Position numbers and translations under genes: made by a program. DNA of 64,000 nucleotides, taken from Pholiota molesta (taxonomy: Eukaryota; Basidiomycota; Agaricomycetes; Agaricales; Strophariaceae). The DNA lies in NCBI GenBank assembly GCA_014925825.1, contig JACGCK010000038.1, positions 186,001 through 250,000 on the forward strand, in the 5' to 3' direction. Below the pieces are notes generated by a model. That model saw only the letters and a program-made list of their open reading frames with translations, was not told the origin of the DNA and did not search any database. Of the stretch, positions 1 to 11,518 are shown in pieces. How positions within the stretch are numbered: the first letter of the stretch is position 1; each line of letters opens with the position of its first letter.

Positions 1-591
1 CGTTCAAGGCCGTCAGATAGAAGACATGCATCGTGCATACTTCATTGGAAGTACGTGTGCGAAACAATCCTCCTATAGTATCTCATTCTAACACTTCGAA
101 CAGCTTGGAAAACATACGAAGTCTACGACCAAGCTGCCCGAGGAACGAGTTATGCCTCGTTTATGGCATATCTTGTTCAGCATACCATATCCGATGCCAG
201 TGTTCAGCATTTTGAGGTTGACGGGGATCCTCATCGAGCTTTAACAGCACCAGTAACCGAGATAGTATTTCTAAAATCCAAGGAGGCCGATTGGCGCTGG
301 AACCAAGAACTGTGTGTAGGAATTTCCGGTGCTCAGAGAGGCCTATACTTTGTGGAAGGTGGCCATCCGCCATTACGGTGGGGAGAAACCAAGGACGGGA
401 CAGGGCGCTATTTTATGCTCGTTGGTTGGGATAGTGTCGAGGTACCGATCAATTTTTGCACAGAGTTAACTTTCGATGCTAATCCGCTCTTTGGATCCAG
501 GCACACCTCCGTGCAGCCAAAGAAAAACCTCTCAAAAAACATGTCAAACATATTCGACACACTACATCCCTCATTGATGCTAGGCATATAG
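1..591 (+). CDS. Dimeric alpha/beta-barrel (stress-response A/B barrel-like) protein, 3' part
   Basis: The 5' end lies outside the window. Two exons are visible: 1-50 and 104-591, joined across a 53-nt GT-AG intron that keeps one frame. The C-terminal half has the run GRYFMLVGWDSVE, which resembles the GWdSve core of fungal dimeric alpha/beta barrel (Dabb/ABM-like) proteins. These are small dimers that bind or oxidise hydrophobic ligands, or act in stress responses. No membrane segment or signal peptide is seen in the visible part of about 180 residues. The last 40 residues are polar and unlike the fold, so they may be a tail. The family call rests on one motif. The frame and splice are well supported; the function is inferred. 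Confidence 0.5.
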
Positions 592-747
592 CTTTTAAGA
601 GTCTGAGACCAGCACATGAAGAACGCTATTTGTCGGAGAGGATGGCAGGGTTTAGAATACATTCATCACTATAACATCATCGACTCGTATTTAATAATTT
701 TCTACCTATTCCTAACGACATATCTAAATATTAGTACATATACACTA

Positions 748-2595
748 CTACATAGCATCATGTTTCTTGTACAGACCCAATCCACCTTCATACCCAAACC
801 AAGTCGTCCTCGAGCAATGCGGCCCTCGAAGGAGCAATACAGCTAGTTGAAACCCATATAGGGCCATCCCAAGAAGCGCGCACGCACGCCAACCATGTTC
901 CACAAAAATCGCTGTACCAACTGAAGTCCCTATGAGCTGGCCGATATAGTACTATAAATAATTAGTCAGAAGATATAAGAGTCCAATGAAGAGAAAACAA
1001 CCCTACAGAAATCACGAATAAGGCATTCAACCGGGAAGCAGCGGTCATATCAATGCTATATAATGGGCGCTTAGTATGGCTGTGTGCAGTATCAAAAGTC
1101 AGCTCGGAGCTACAGTGTTCAATAGTCCAAACACTGCGCCTCCGAGCATTCGGGAACATACCTGAAGAAAGACGTGACGAAAGAAACGTTCTGGAGCTGT
1201 CGAGTGGCGTCCAATCCAATGCAGGCGACGATAACGGCGGCAATGCTGAAGCCGCCTGCGGCGGTCTGGACGGATTGAAAGGCAAGGAGTAATCCCGATC
1301 CTATTAGGATACCATACCAGGCCGCGAATCTGTCAATCACTCTTCCGGCGAGCGGCCCCATTGCCATTCCGGACAATCCCAGCAATCCAAAGAGTCCGAT
1401 GACAAGCCTAAGTTCAGGTTAGACCTACGATAAGAAGCAATCAATTTCTGCATACGTTGAATAATGGTATGGTGGGCCACCAAGTAAAAAGGTCAAGGTG
1501 ACCCAGTAGTTCGCAAAGCAGGCGCTTGTAGCGAGCGCCATGATTTCAATTTGTACCATGATGGGTTCGGTAAATGCGAACTTCAGCATCGAGCATAAGC
1601 TGTGGCGGTAAGTCATATCTTTGTTCTTGGCTGGATAGTCGGGGATGATAAAGTAACACATGAACACGATGAAGTACTGTGCGCCAATGGCCATATAGTA
1701 GACGACGCGCCACGACGTAAATTCTGCAATGACGCCTGCTAGCACCCGCGCTAAAAGTTGACCGGCAATCATCCCTGCAAGGACGATAGAATACGCGAAT
1801 CCACGCTTTCCAGGAGGTGCAAGATCGGCCGCCAGAGGGACAAGAATTTGGGGTGAGGCATTTGCCACTCCCAAGAAAAAGCTAATGATTTGAAAGCCTA
1901 GAAGGTTTTCAACAAAGGCGAGGCCAATTGATAAAGACGCTGTTATAAATATTAGAAGGAGAAGAAGTTGGCGACGGCGAACGATGTCTCCGAGGGGCAA
2001 AATAAAGAATATCCCGACGGCATATCTTAGAGAGAGATGTCAAATCGTAAGTAGATGTCATCGAATCTAAGAACGCAAAATATGTCACGTACCCAGTTTG
2101 AATCAAGGTTGCGATTCTGAGTTTTCGTTGACCGTGAGTATAATTACACCTACTGCGTATGTTCGAGGCACTTACTTGGAGATCTCTTCGTACGAAACAT
2201 CAAAAGTCCCTGCCATTTGAACTAAATAAAAAAACAGCGACATGAGCGACTGTTTTTTTTGTCTCAAAAAAATATGACCAACTTAACAACGGTTGGCAAT
2301 AGTATAGATTTGATATAACTATTGGTAGACATTAGCGTCGACCGAAATATAAATGCTAGGAATTATGCTCACGGAAAGTTGCAGCAAAGCTAAGTCCACA
2401 ATTCATCAATAATCCGAATACGAAAGGCCTTTCCGAAGAATACTGCAGACGCTGAGGAATTGGGAGGAAGGAAAAATCCTTGGTGGGTCCTGAACTGGTA
2501 GATATAGCGACTAGTTGTGTTTCTTTTGCTTTTTCAAGCTTGGAAGAAATTTCGATGTCTCCATGGAGCGTGGATGTTCTGGAACTCAACGACAT
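748..2595 (-). CDS. MFS transporter, copy 1 of 3 (DHA1, AraJ/NepI-like)
   Basis: Eight exons on the minus strand: 2595-2373, 2318-2283, 2221-2176, 2116-2093, 2025-1456, 1407-1162, 1055-1007, 951-748. Together they give 465 residues in one open frame. A soluble N-terminus of about 60 residues leads into NLYYCQPLL (TM1 region), then YAVGIF..PLGDIVRRRQ, the MFS motif A between TM2 and TM3. About 12 hydrophobic segments follow, including WVTLTFLLGGPPY and GRVIDRF (motif A repeat of the second half). The protein ends just after WFGYEGG, which all three copies share. Intron 2 has an unusual GTTGGT donor and intron 7 a GTAGGG donor, both inferred from alignment with copies 2 and 3. It should be a plasma-membrane proton-coupled carrier; the substrate is unknown. 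Confidence 0.88.
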
Positions 2596-4471
2596 GGTGT
2601 ACTAAACAGAGTAGAATGTGAGGAAGATATTGAACTTTTGGTACGGACATGTCCCACTGCTTTTATAACTGTCAGAAAACATAAGTCGACCAGATATTTT
2701 TACTCTCAAACCTCCAGGTGGTAGCAATTCAGACGAGGATAAATGTAAATAGTCGATAACACCATGTCTAGTACTGGGAAGTGTGATAATTCTTTTTCAT
2801 ATGTATCTCACACTAAGAGAACCTGGTTCTATCGAAATCGGATGGGTATTTCCATGAGCCCGACTGTGTACCACGCAGTAAGCATCCCTCTGGTTGCACG
2901 CATCCGTTTACAAAATAGGTTTGTTGGTTTACTGCGTCCCTATTTGGTCAAAGAGGTTCTTTCCGAATGATCCGCGGCCAAGTGATTGCCTAGCAAGCAA
3001 AATCATCTCATAAAAACTGGGTGCTTGTTGGTTGATCATGACCTCCATGTTGGTGGTGTGGAGTATACACGCACGTCGCTAAGCACGACCTCCAAAGTTA
3101 AATGCCTCATTAACCTGATCTTCGAGGCAATGAACTATTCCTAAGCTCTCGATGTAATTGCTACTGGTAGATGATTTTGTTTGATGTTTTACTGCTAGAT
3201 TCAAACAAGGAGAGGACGCAATGACATGTCAAACATCCTCAGTATTTTTAAAGGGCAAAGTCCTGCACGTCTTCATGCATTATGCTCGAATCATGCCGTT
3301 CGACAACTGTCTGAAGCCAACTTGTGAGTTTGAACCGGCTGCGCCATGCCGAGATCGTCGATAATCGATCCGATATTGATCCGATCACACTGCAGGACAC
3401 GCACCGACGGCCTGATTGCATGATGGTCTAGTTTTTAAACCATATCCACAAGGCAAACGGCTGCAAACGGACGTATTAATAGTAGCGGTAGTGCGTAATC
3501 TTATCTGGGTATAATCAATTTGTCGCAGAGATAAAATCTCCGAACTTCGATGTCTATAAGGCACTTATTTTATCGCCATCATCGCTTTTGAGCTCGCCGG
3601 TTGCGCAAATAGCGGACTAGATATTCAGATAGAAGCCAGCAATCGTAAAATGTACACACCTTCAGAATATATGACACTTTGAAGTGTCAAATTTCGGGTA
3701 GAATTTTTTTAAAAGTTCCGCCGGATCTAGCGGTCAAAGCGACGAGGGTGTTCGTCCAGACGTATCGAGACAAGCTTGTACCAACCGTGACAAAACAGGC
3801 ACATCATAGAGTCCGATATTCCCTTGATATTTTCAGACAATCAAGGAGCGCCGTCAAGGAATCAGAATTTAATAACCCGCGCTGGCCTGCTGACTTGAGC
3901 GCAACCCTTTCACGCCATATACAGTGTGGGCATTCGATAGCGATAAACGAGTTCCCAGACGCTCTGGCCGTCTGTGTCAGTGATATCGTCACCCATTTAA
4001 ATCGGAGAATTCAATAGAGCGATAAGGTTTGTGTAGGAGGTCCAAATATGTCCACCTCTGAGCTCCTGGAACGCTTCGCTGGAAATGCCCGCCAAAAATG
4101 GCTGAACTGTCATTCGGATTTGACGGCATAAAAAAGACGTAAAGGCAGGTTGTACAAACCTCCATTTACCAATTTAATCATCTAAGCTCGGTTTTATACC
4201 CGGATCCAAAGCATGGTTCAGAGGCATAGACAATCCTTCGGGACGGGTGATCTGTAGAAGGTATTTGGATATCCTGAGTCGTCCAATCACAATGGATATT
4301 TGTCACGGTCTCTGAATTTCAAGACATATACCGCGCGGTTTTTCCCCTGCATATGTTAAATATAAATCCTTTCTCTGTTTCGTTTAAAAGGACTTGTGCT
4401 TGGGTAGTTTTTGCCAGTTTAACCGCTCGCCAATTTCTTTTCCTCCTCTTGCTCTGCTGGTTAACTTGAAC
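2596..4471. other. Intergenic region between divergent transporters
   Basis: About 1.9 kb between the start codons of MFS copies 1 and 2, so it holds both promoters. The longest open frame (3679-4017, plus, 112 codons) has no recognisable motif, no intron structure and resembles nothing I know. I see no convincing gene, RNA gene or repeat. Confidence 0.5.
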
Positions 4472-6320
4472 ATGGAAACACATACAGAACAGTCCGAGCG
4501 GCATAATTTACAGCTCGACGAGAAAAAGGACGTCGAAGTTAAAACCGAACTGTTCTCTGCTAGCACTCTGGACGCTATAAACGAGGATACCGTCACTACC
4601 GAGTTCTTCATCTTTCCTGTTCCCAAGAGGCTCCGATACTGCGAAGACAGACCTTTCAAGTTCAGCTACACTTTGACCGTCATCTATGCGATTTCAACAG
4701 CGATCTGTGCGTCACATCCTATTATTCGCAGAAACAGCATAACTAATGACCGTAAAATGGTGCAGTGGTTGCAAACTTATACTATTGTCAACCTCTTCTA
4801 AGTAAGCACGTTGCGTGATCTCGCATTGCGGTGCAGAAATGACGCCAGTGGCACAGTTGCAATGTCGAAATCATTTGACGTCTCCTATGAGCATGTATCT
4901 AGGTGCGTGGGTTTAGATTAGGCTATAACGTGTACAAATTTCTCATCTTCCCTGCAGGATTCCTACATTTGTGCAGGTCGGGTGAGTGAGACCGCAGGTT
5001 TGCCAGTATTCCGCCTGTGTTCCGCCTAACCTCGTTTAGGTATGCCATCGGCCTCCTCGTAATCTGTCCCTTGGGAGATATTGTCAGGCGGCGTCAACTC
5101 ATAATCTTTCTCACTTTTGTTACGACATTACTCTCGATTGGGCTCGCCGTGACCACGAATATTGTGGTCTTCGAAGCAATCACCTTCGTCATGGGGTTCA
5201 CAAACGTGTCTGCTCAGATACTTAGTCCTTTGGTCGCAGAGATAGCGCCTCCCGAGCGGCGGGCATTCGCCTACTCGATTGTCCTTGCCGGGCTTATGTT
5301 TGGTATCCTCTTCGCCCGCGTTTTAGCCGGAATCATTGGCGAATTCGTTGTGTGGCGCATTGTGTACTATGCAGCCTTTGCGCTCCAGGCGATGGTCCTC
5401 CTCGTGCTATACTTCACCCTTCCAGATTATCCATCGCCCAATAAAAGCCTTCCATACTGGAAGATACATTGGTCTATGGCAAAATTAGCCGTGACAGAGC
5501 CCGTCGTTGTGCAAGCCGTCCTCATCAATCTTGGGACGAGCGCCTGTTTTGCATATTTTTGGGTCACTCTGACATTCCTACTTGGAGGACCGCCGTATAA
5601 TTACTCTACGTGAGATACTTCCTCCTTATCAATGACTCAGTTGATCTGATGCACGCCCAGTCTCGATATTGGTTTATTTGGCCTTCTAGGAATGGCCGGC
5701 GTGGCTGCCGGACCCATCAGTGGACGCATTGTGGATAGGATACATCCGTGGCATGCTATCCTTATTTCAACTCTTCTCCTGTTGATGTTTCAAGCTATCC
5801 AAACCGCCGCAGGAGGACTTCACATTGCTGCTGTGATTGTGTCGTGCTTTGGCCTCGACTTCCTTCAACAGATACAAAGTATTGGTCTTGTGATGTCTTT
5901 TTTCAGGTGAGTCGTTTTTGCGGAATCGAGATCGCCAAAAGACCTAGATTTATATGAATTCCGTGTTCTAGCGTATCGCAGTCTGCAATATCACGACTGA
6001 ATGCTATATATATTCTCTCGGTATGAAAACATTTCAAATTATATATGGCTCTCTGATCTTACGTGAAATAGTTTTACATCGGCCAAATGATTGGGACTGC
6101 AGCTGGTACCCAGATTTTCGTTCAATATGGGTGGCGCGCGGCTGGAGCTTTTGCTATGGCCCTTTACGGCCTTCAACTCTGCGCATTAGCGATACGAGGT
6201 CCGCATTGCAAGCGAGATACGTGGTTTGGGTATGAAGGTGGTTTTAGCTTTCGCAAAGACCTTCGTTCGAGCAGTAATTCCGAAACATTTGGCACCGCAA
6301 CTGCCGTGGGCAAGGATTAA
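4472..6320 (+). CDS. MFS transporter, copy 2 of 3 (DHA1, AraJ/NepI-like)
   Basis: Eight exons: 4472-4706, 4766-4801, 4857-4902, 4958-4981, 5040-5609, 5661-5906, 5972-6020, 6072-6320. Total 484 residues. The start at 4472 (METHTEQ) is preferred over the upstream open frame because it gives an N-terminus like copy 1. Landmarks are ANLYYCQPLL, GYAIGLLVICPLGDIVRRRQ, WVTLTFLLGGPPY, SGRIVDR and the terminal WFGYEGG. Exons 2 to 7 have exactly the lengths found in copies 1 and 3. The C-terminal tail after WFGYEGG is short (about 27 residues) and polar. Copy 3 starts 463 bp downstream on the same strand, so these two are tandem. Role: secondary carrier in the plasma membrane, substrate unknown. Confidence 0.9.
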
Positions 6321-6783
6321 AGTAGGTTTAGATTTTAGATTTGGGTTGAATTTGGGCGCGTTATACGCAATTATTGGGTTTTATGGGCGTACATAACTTA
6401 CGAGAACCGTTTATCATATCAGTCTTTCTGTGTCTTACCTTTCAAACGTTATATTCTTAGAATCATATTTCCCCGTACCATCTTTGTAGACTTCCACTAT
6501 GATCGGGTTAAGAAGTGATAGTTTTCATCCACTGTCCGTGTATATGGGCTTCTATGAAAGCGGTACACCGCTCTGTCAATAATAAACCAATCTCTTATTT
6601 TATGCTTGCCGCCAGGTTTCTGACCTTCTCTGAAACAGCCTGCAGACCTTGTGCAGACCACCAACACATATAGTCGTCATCTATTTTCGGAAATAGTTTC
6701 CTTTATCAAGTGATCCGCTCGGCTCCCCAGGGCCGGAAGACTTTCCGTGCCGGCCGCGGCATATTCTCAAAACTATAAACAAA
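6321..6783. other. Spacer between tandem transporters
   Basis: 463 bp separating copy 2 stop and copy 3 start. It must hold the copy 2 terminator and the copy 3 promoter. No further gene is visible. Confidence 0.5.
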
Positions 6784-8914
6784 ATGTCGCCATTTAAATT
6801 GCTGCGGCCCTCTCTTTCCTCCCAGATTTGGCCCGCCTCTACCATGACCAGCGGATCCTCGCCTACCGCTACAATTACGGACCCAAATGGTCATACAATG
6901 AAGGTGGAGGAGGTCAATGACAAACTGCAGCAGCCTGCAAGCACGGGGGCAACGGAGTTGCGGTTCACGAAGGATTTTGGCTTTCTACCTATACCGCGGC
7001 ATTTGCAATACGATCCTTCAACACCGCCGCGCTTTGGGTTGGCTTTAAACATCGGTTTTGGGTTTGCGAGCACGTTTAGTGAGTGAGGCATATGCCATCA
7101 TAGTCAACAGATGCGAACTAAATTCTGGCCACAGTCGTTGCGAATTTGTATTACTGCCAACCTTTGTTGAGTATGTTAATATCTTCGAGTCTGCGTCATG
7201 AACTGCAAGCCGACAAATATTTTAGTTCAGCTTTCGATTGCTTTCAATGTTTCTTATAGCGAGGTTTCTCGGTGAGCACCCTTTACCCTTGATTACCTTT
7301 TGATTACCTTGATGGCTCAATTACTTTATCTGTCAGGATTCCTACCCTTGTTCAAGCTGGGTGAGTTTGCTTCTTCCTTATGACGAAACTGTGCCCTGAT
7401 TCACAACAAACAGTTACGCCGTTGGACTGGTGCTGATCTCTCCTTTGGGAGATCTTCTACGCCGACGATCGCTGATACTTTGCATTGTGGCGATGTCAAC
7501 GTGTTTGACTATTGGATTGGCAGTAACAAGCAAACTTATGGTCTTCGAAGCTCTTTCTTTCCTCGTCGGCGTCCTCACAGTTACGCCCCAAATCCTCATT
7601 CCTCTCGCAGCCGATCTTGCACCTGAAAATAAACGTGCTTCTGCCATTTCCGTCGTCCTTTCTGGCCTGCTTTTTGGTATCCTCATCGCTCGAGTCCTGG
7701 CTGGCGTCATCGCCGAATTTGTCTCATGGCGGGTCGTGTACTACTTTGCGATCGGTGTACAGACCCTGGTTCTCGTCGGCAGCTACCTTATGCTCCCCGA
7801 CTATCCGTCGAAAAATGCTGATCTCACATACTTCAATATTCTCTGGACGATGGCAAAGTTCGCAGTGACTGAGCCAATCTTAATACAAGCATGTCTTATC
7901 AACATGGCCTCCAGCGCATGCTTCAGCAACTTCTGGGTGACCCTCACCTTTTTGCTCGGCGGCCCGCCATATAACTACTCCACGTTAGCCATCCATCTTT
8001 TTCCCTGCGGAACGGAGCTCCTATTGACGTACACCCATTATTTTTAGGTTGGTTATCGGACTTTTCGGTCTGGTGGGCATGGCAGGAGTGGCGATGGGAC
8101 CCTTCGTAGGGCGTGTCATTGATCGTCTCATACCCTGGTACGCGTCGCTCTGTGGTGTCCTGATGCTGCTCGTGTTCCAGGCCATTCAGACTGGCGCAGG
8201 AGGGATCAACGTCGGCGCAGTCATCATTGCTGCTTTTGGGCTCGACATCTTCCGTCAAATGCTCCAAGTTTCACTCACTACTGCTGTTTTCAGGTGAGCG
8301 TCATCTTCATCCCGAGATCGCCTTTTGCTGCCTTCTGACGTCAATTGCTCATGTTCCTAAAGCATCTCGACTTCTGCGCGCGCACGCTTGAATGCTGTAT
8401 CTATCCTCGCAGTAAGCATACATAACCTGGTCTCACTCAGTATACTCCAAGCCGACGGTGCTCCTTCCATGTGTAGATCTTCATTGGACAGGTGATGGGG
8501 ACCTCTGTTGGCACCCACGTTTTCGTTAATTTCGGTTGGCGTGCCGGCGCTGCGCTCTCCATGGGCTGGTACGCCTGGCAGCTGTGCATTCTCCTCATCC
8601 GTGGCCCGCATTGCCAGCGCTACACATGGTTTGGGTATGAAGGTGGCTTCGAGGCGCGCAGGAGCGTTATTCGGGAGAAGCAGCGCCTGGAGGAAGAGGA
8701 ACGTGAACGGGAGGCAAGGAAGAAGAGTGTGCGTTCTGGTAGAGACGAGAAGATCGGAGAGAAAGAAAAAGAATCGCCAAATCCGTCCGAACAGACGGCA
8801 GTGGCGAGTGATTCGGAGAAGACTACACTTACTCGGTCGAGTTTAGAGAAGAAGACGGAAGAAAACACTAGATCCTCTGCTTCGGTTCAAGAGGTGGAAA
8901 CAACTCAGGTTTGA
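6784..8914 (+). CDS. MFS transporter, copy 3 of 3, with charged C-terminal extension
   Basis: Eight exons: 6784-7078, 7135-7170, 7226-7271, 7337-7360, 7414-7983, 8048-8293, 8363-8411, 8477-8914, giving 567 residues. An alternative in-frame start lies at 6844 (MTSGSSPT) and would match the paralogs' N-termini better. Core landmarks match the other copies: ANLYYCQPLL, PLGDLLRRRSL, WVTLTFLLGGPPY, GRVIDRL, WFGYEGG. Unlike them it continues for about 90 residues after WFGYEGG in a highly charged tail (REKQRLEEEEREREARKK followed by Ser/Thr/Glu-rich sequence). This cytosolic tail could be a coiled-coil or a phosphorylation platform. Membrane carrier role is secure; the substrate is unknown. Confidence 0.9.
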
Positions 8915-9756
8915 TTTTGATATTGGATGAACCATGATGTAGAATTATTTGTACAGTTTTTCTCTCTCGCTTTCTCATGGATACCTTATACCATGTAATA
9001 CCCATATACACACCGCGGTTCTCATTCTTTTGGATACACTACTTATGTCGCGTTTCTTTTCACGTCATGACGATTTTTATATCTCCTGTTCTGCTCTGAT
9101 GGCAGAAATCGATTTGCTCCTACGTAAACTGGTTTTCAGCACTCGTATGAGATCCGATTCGAAGCGAAGACGTTCGAGTGAGCAGACACCTTGTGTGTCC
9201 TGCTCTTTCATCATGCGTACAGCACCGGCGATCTTCCTAACGACAGAAAGTTCGAGAGCCCGGATATTTTTACGTGCTCGCAGTAGAATTCAACAGAGGA
9301 CCGGAGTGTTGTACGTACCACTTCGTATGCTCACAACGACAATATTTATCAACACCCGAAGCGATGTCAATGATGTCCCCAAATCGAATTCTGTTAGGCT
9401 TCTGAGCGCCGTGTGGGGGCACACATGGCACCACAAGGCACAAACACGAACAAGAGTCACAAGACAAAGAAAACAAATGCATTGCTGGACAGTAGCACAA
9501 CACAGAAAAGAAGAATCAACCGTTCCCATCCATGACCGCGTCCTACCTGCTACAGGGGTTATTAAATAAGATGCTGGACGATAGGGTCAAAACCAAGGAG
9601 AAGCAGTGGTAAAAGCGGAAAGAACATCCAAAAAAAGAAAAAGAAAAAAGGGGATATAATGCAGAGCCCACAGTACCTGCGCCCGTCACCACCCATGACC
9701 TGAGCTAGGGTAAGATCCAATCCGATCCCTATGCTCCTCTTAGCTCTCTCCCTATA
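8915..9756. other. Intergenic region, convergent ends
   Basis: Lies between two converging genes. It contains a purine-rich run near 9630-9650 and an unsupported 206-codon open frame (8949-9569) without motifs. I see no feature worth calling. Confidence 0.45.
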
Positions 9757-11518
9757 TTAGCGCTCTGACATAGACGCCAAATAATCCGATAGCTGATTGA
9801 AAAGATGATCAGTATCGGGGCGTCTCACCAATCGAATACTGAAAAATACCCACCTTCAACGCGCCTGAACGTATGCTCTCGCCCACATTCTGCACATCCG
9901 GGTTCGAGAGCACCCTGGCAATCGCATCCTTCGCCGCGCTCTCCAGCCCCGAGAGGCTGCCGTCGCCCAGCAGGCCCCCGTCCATCCCGTCGCCGCCGGC
10001 CGGGTCCTCCTCCTCATTGCGTCCAAAGTACTGGTTCGACGAGATGGACGTCGCGCCCTGGAACGACTGCAGCCGCGTCTGCGCCTCGCGCGTGTTGTTC
10101 GCGTCGTAGTCGTTGCGCTCGAAGTACATGTCCGACGAGATGGCTTTCTGGTTCCCGAATTTCTCGCGCGCGGTCGTCGGTGCGTCGTCCGCGACGGGTG
10201 TGCTGTGGGATGAGGGTCAACAAGGGAAGATACGAGGTAGGCCAAGTGCGCACCTCCGCGTTGACGTCGTGGCCGCTGCGACCGCTGCCGCCGCGCCCGC
10301 GCCTGGGATCGCACCGAACCCGAGCCGGGGAAACGCCGCCGCTTTCTGGGGCTCCGCCTTGGGCGACGCGAATTTATTCCTCGCGCCGTTCACGCCTCCG
10401 CCGGACACCGAGCTCGCCACAGCGCCGGCCACAGGCAGCGCCCGCGCGGCGGCGGCGGCCTCGCGCTCCTTGCGCTCCTTTTCCTCGGCCTCTTCGCGCT
10501 CCCTGTCGTACCCGAGCTGCTTGAGCCGCTCGGCCTCCTCGAGGGCCTTGCGCTCCGCCGCGGCGAAGTCGACGGGCTTCGTTTTCGATGCGCCGAGCCC
10601 GAGTTTGGACTTTTTGGGGGCGGCGCTCGTGCCCGAGGAGGCCACTGAGGTAGCTGAGGAGAGGCGCGAGGTGCCTGCGCCGAGGCGGGCGGGGCGGGCT
10701 CCGCTGGAATGAGATATCGTGCGTGGGACGGGGGCAGCGGGGGCGGTTGTCGGCGTGGTCGTCGGAGATGAAGCGGTGGTGTCGGCGCTGCTGGCGCGGC
10801 CGATAATGGGCGGGGTGGATATGCGTGGCGTGCCAGGGTTGGAGGACTTAGGGGTAGAGGGTTTGGACCACGAGGTGAAAAAATCGTCTTCGGTCTCCTC
10901 CTTCGCTGGTGTGGCGACGGCGGGGTCTACACCTTCGACAACGATGCCGTTCGGGAATCTGAATTCGTTCGTTCATTTGGTCAGGTCATAAGCATGAAAA
11001 TTGAATGAGATTACTCACCGAGCAACGTCATCCTTCACCCGCCGGGCGAGTTCCTCCCTGTATAGCTCCGCCACTCGTGCAGAGTATTTCTTCTTGGTGT
11101 CGGAATCACTGAGAAGAGAGGTGCCGCCGTGCTTCGTGAAGAAATCCTTTGCGGATTGGTTGCCGCCGACCTTCATCGTGCGCAGCTGGGCAAGCTGCCA
11201 ACTGTCCAGATTGGTTGATCTGTCACAGATTTAGCTGAAAGTCGAGAGCTTGGCTGGGCCTGACGCACCGCACAAAGCTGATATGCACGCCCATGTTTCT
11301 GTGCACACTCGAGCACTCGAGGCAGATGTACACCCCGAAAGTGACGCTCGACCAGGTCGGGTTCCGTGCGTTGCAGTCAAAGCATGACTATTCCTCGCAA
11401 ATTCCTCGCTTTGGTCAGCGCTCAGCGTATCAGATGGAAATCGGCGCACCTTGTTCGCTTTTTGTGCTTTGAGAACTCTGAAAACCTGCTCGGTTTCGTG
11501 TTTTGTGGGTTCTGCCAT
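9757..11518 (-). CDS. glo3: ArfGAP of the Glo3/ArfGAP2-3 type
   Basis: Minus strand, start ATG at 11518 ([10 protein letters not shown]). The N-terminal ArfGAP domain (about residues 10-125) has the zinc finger [22 protein letters not shown] (Cys-x2-Cys-x16-Cys-x2-Cys) and the catalytic arginine in SVHRNMGVH. Ser/Thr/Pro-rich linkers and a basic/acidic helical stretch ([19 protein letters not shown]) follow. The C-terminal part has the repeated [13 protein letters not shown] and [10 protein letters not shown] motifs typical of the Glo3 regulatory motif. The last exon encodes [11 protein letters not shown]. Internal introns all splice in frame. The enzyme stimulates GTP hydrolysis on Arf1 at the Golgi and links to COPI coat. 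Length and motif order fit Glo3 rather than Gcs1. GC-rich coding sequence contrasts with AT-rich flanks. Confidence 0.93.

Noticed and set aside
8949..9569. 206-codon plus-strand open frame after MFS copy 3
   Set aside because: No motif, basic and cysteine-poor composition typical of chance frames, no exon partner, and it lies in a convergent intergenic region.
9805..10712. Long plus-strand frames in the ArfGAP region
   Set aside because: They are shadows of the GC-rich minus-strand Glo3 coding exons; composition is Arg/Pro/Ser-rich as expected for antisense of GC-rich codons.
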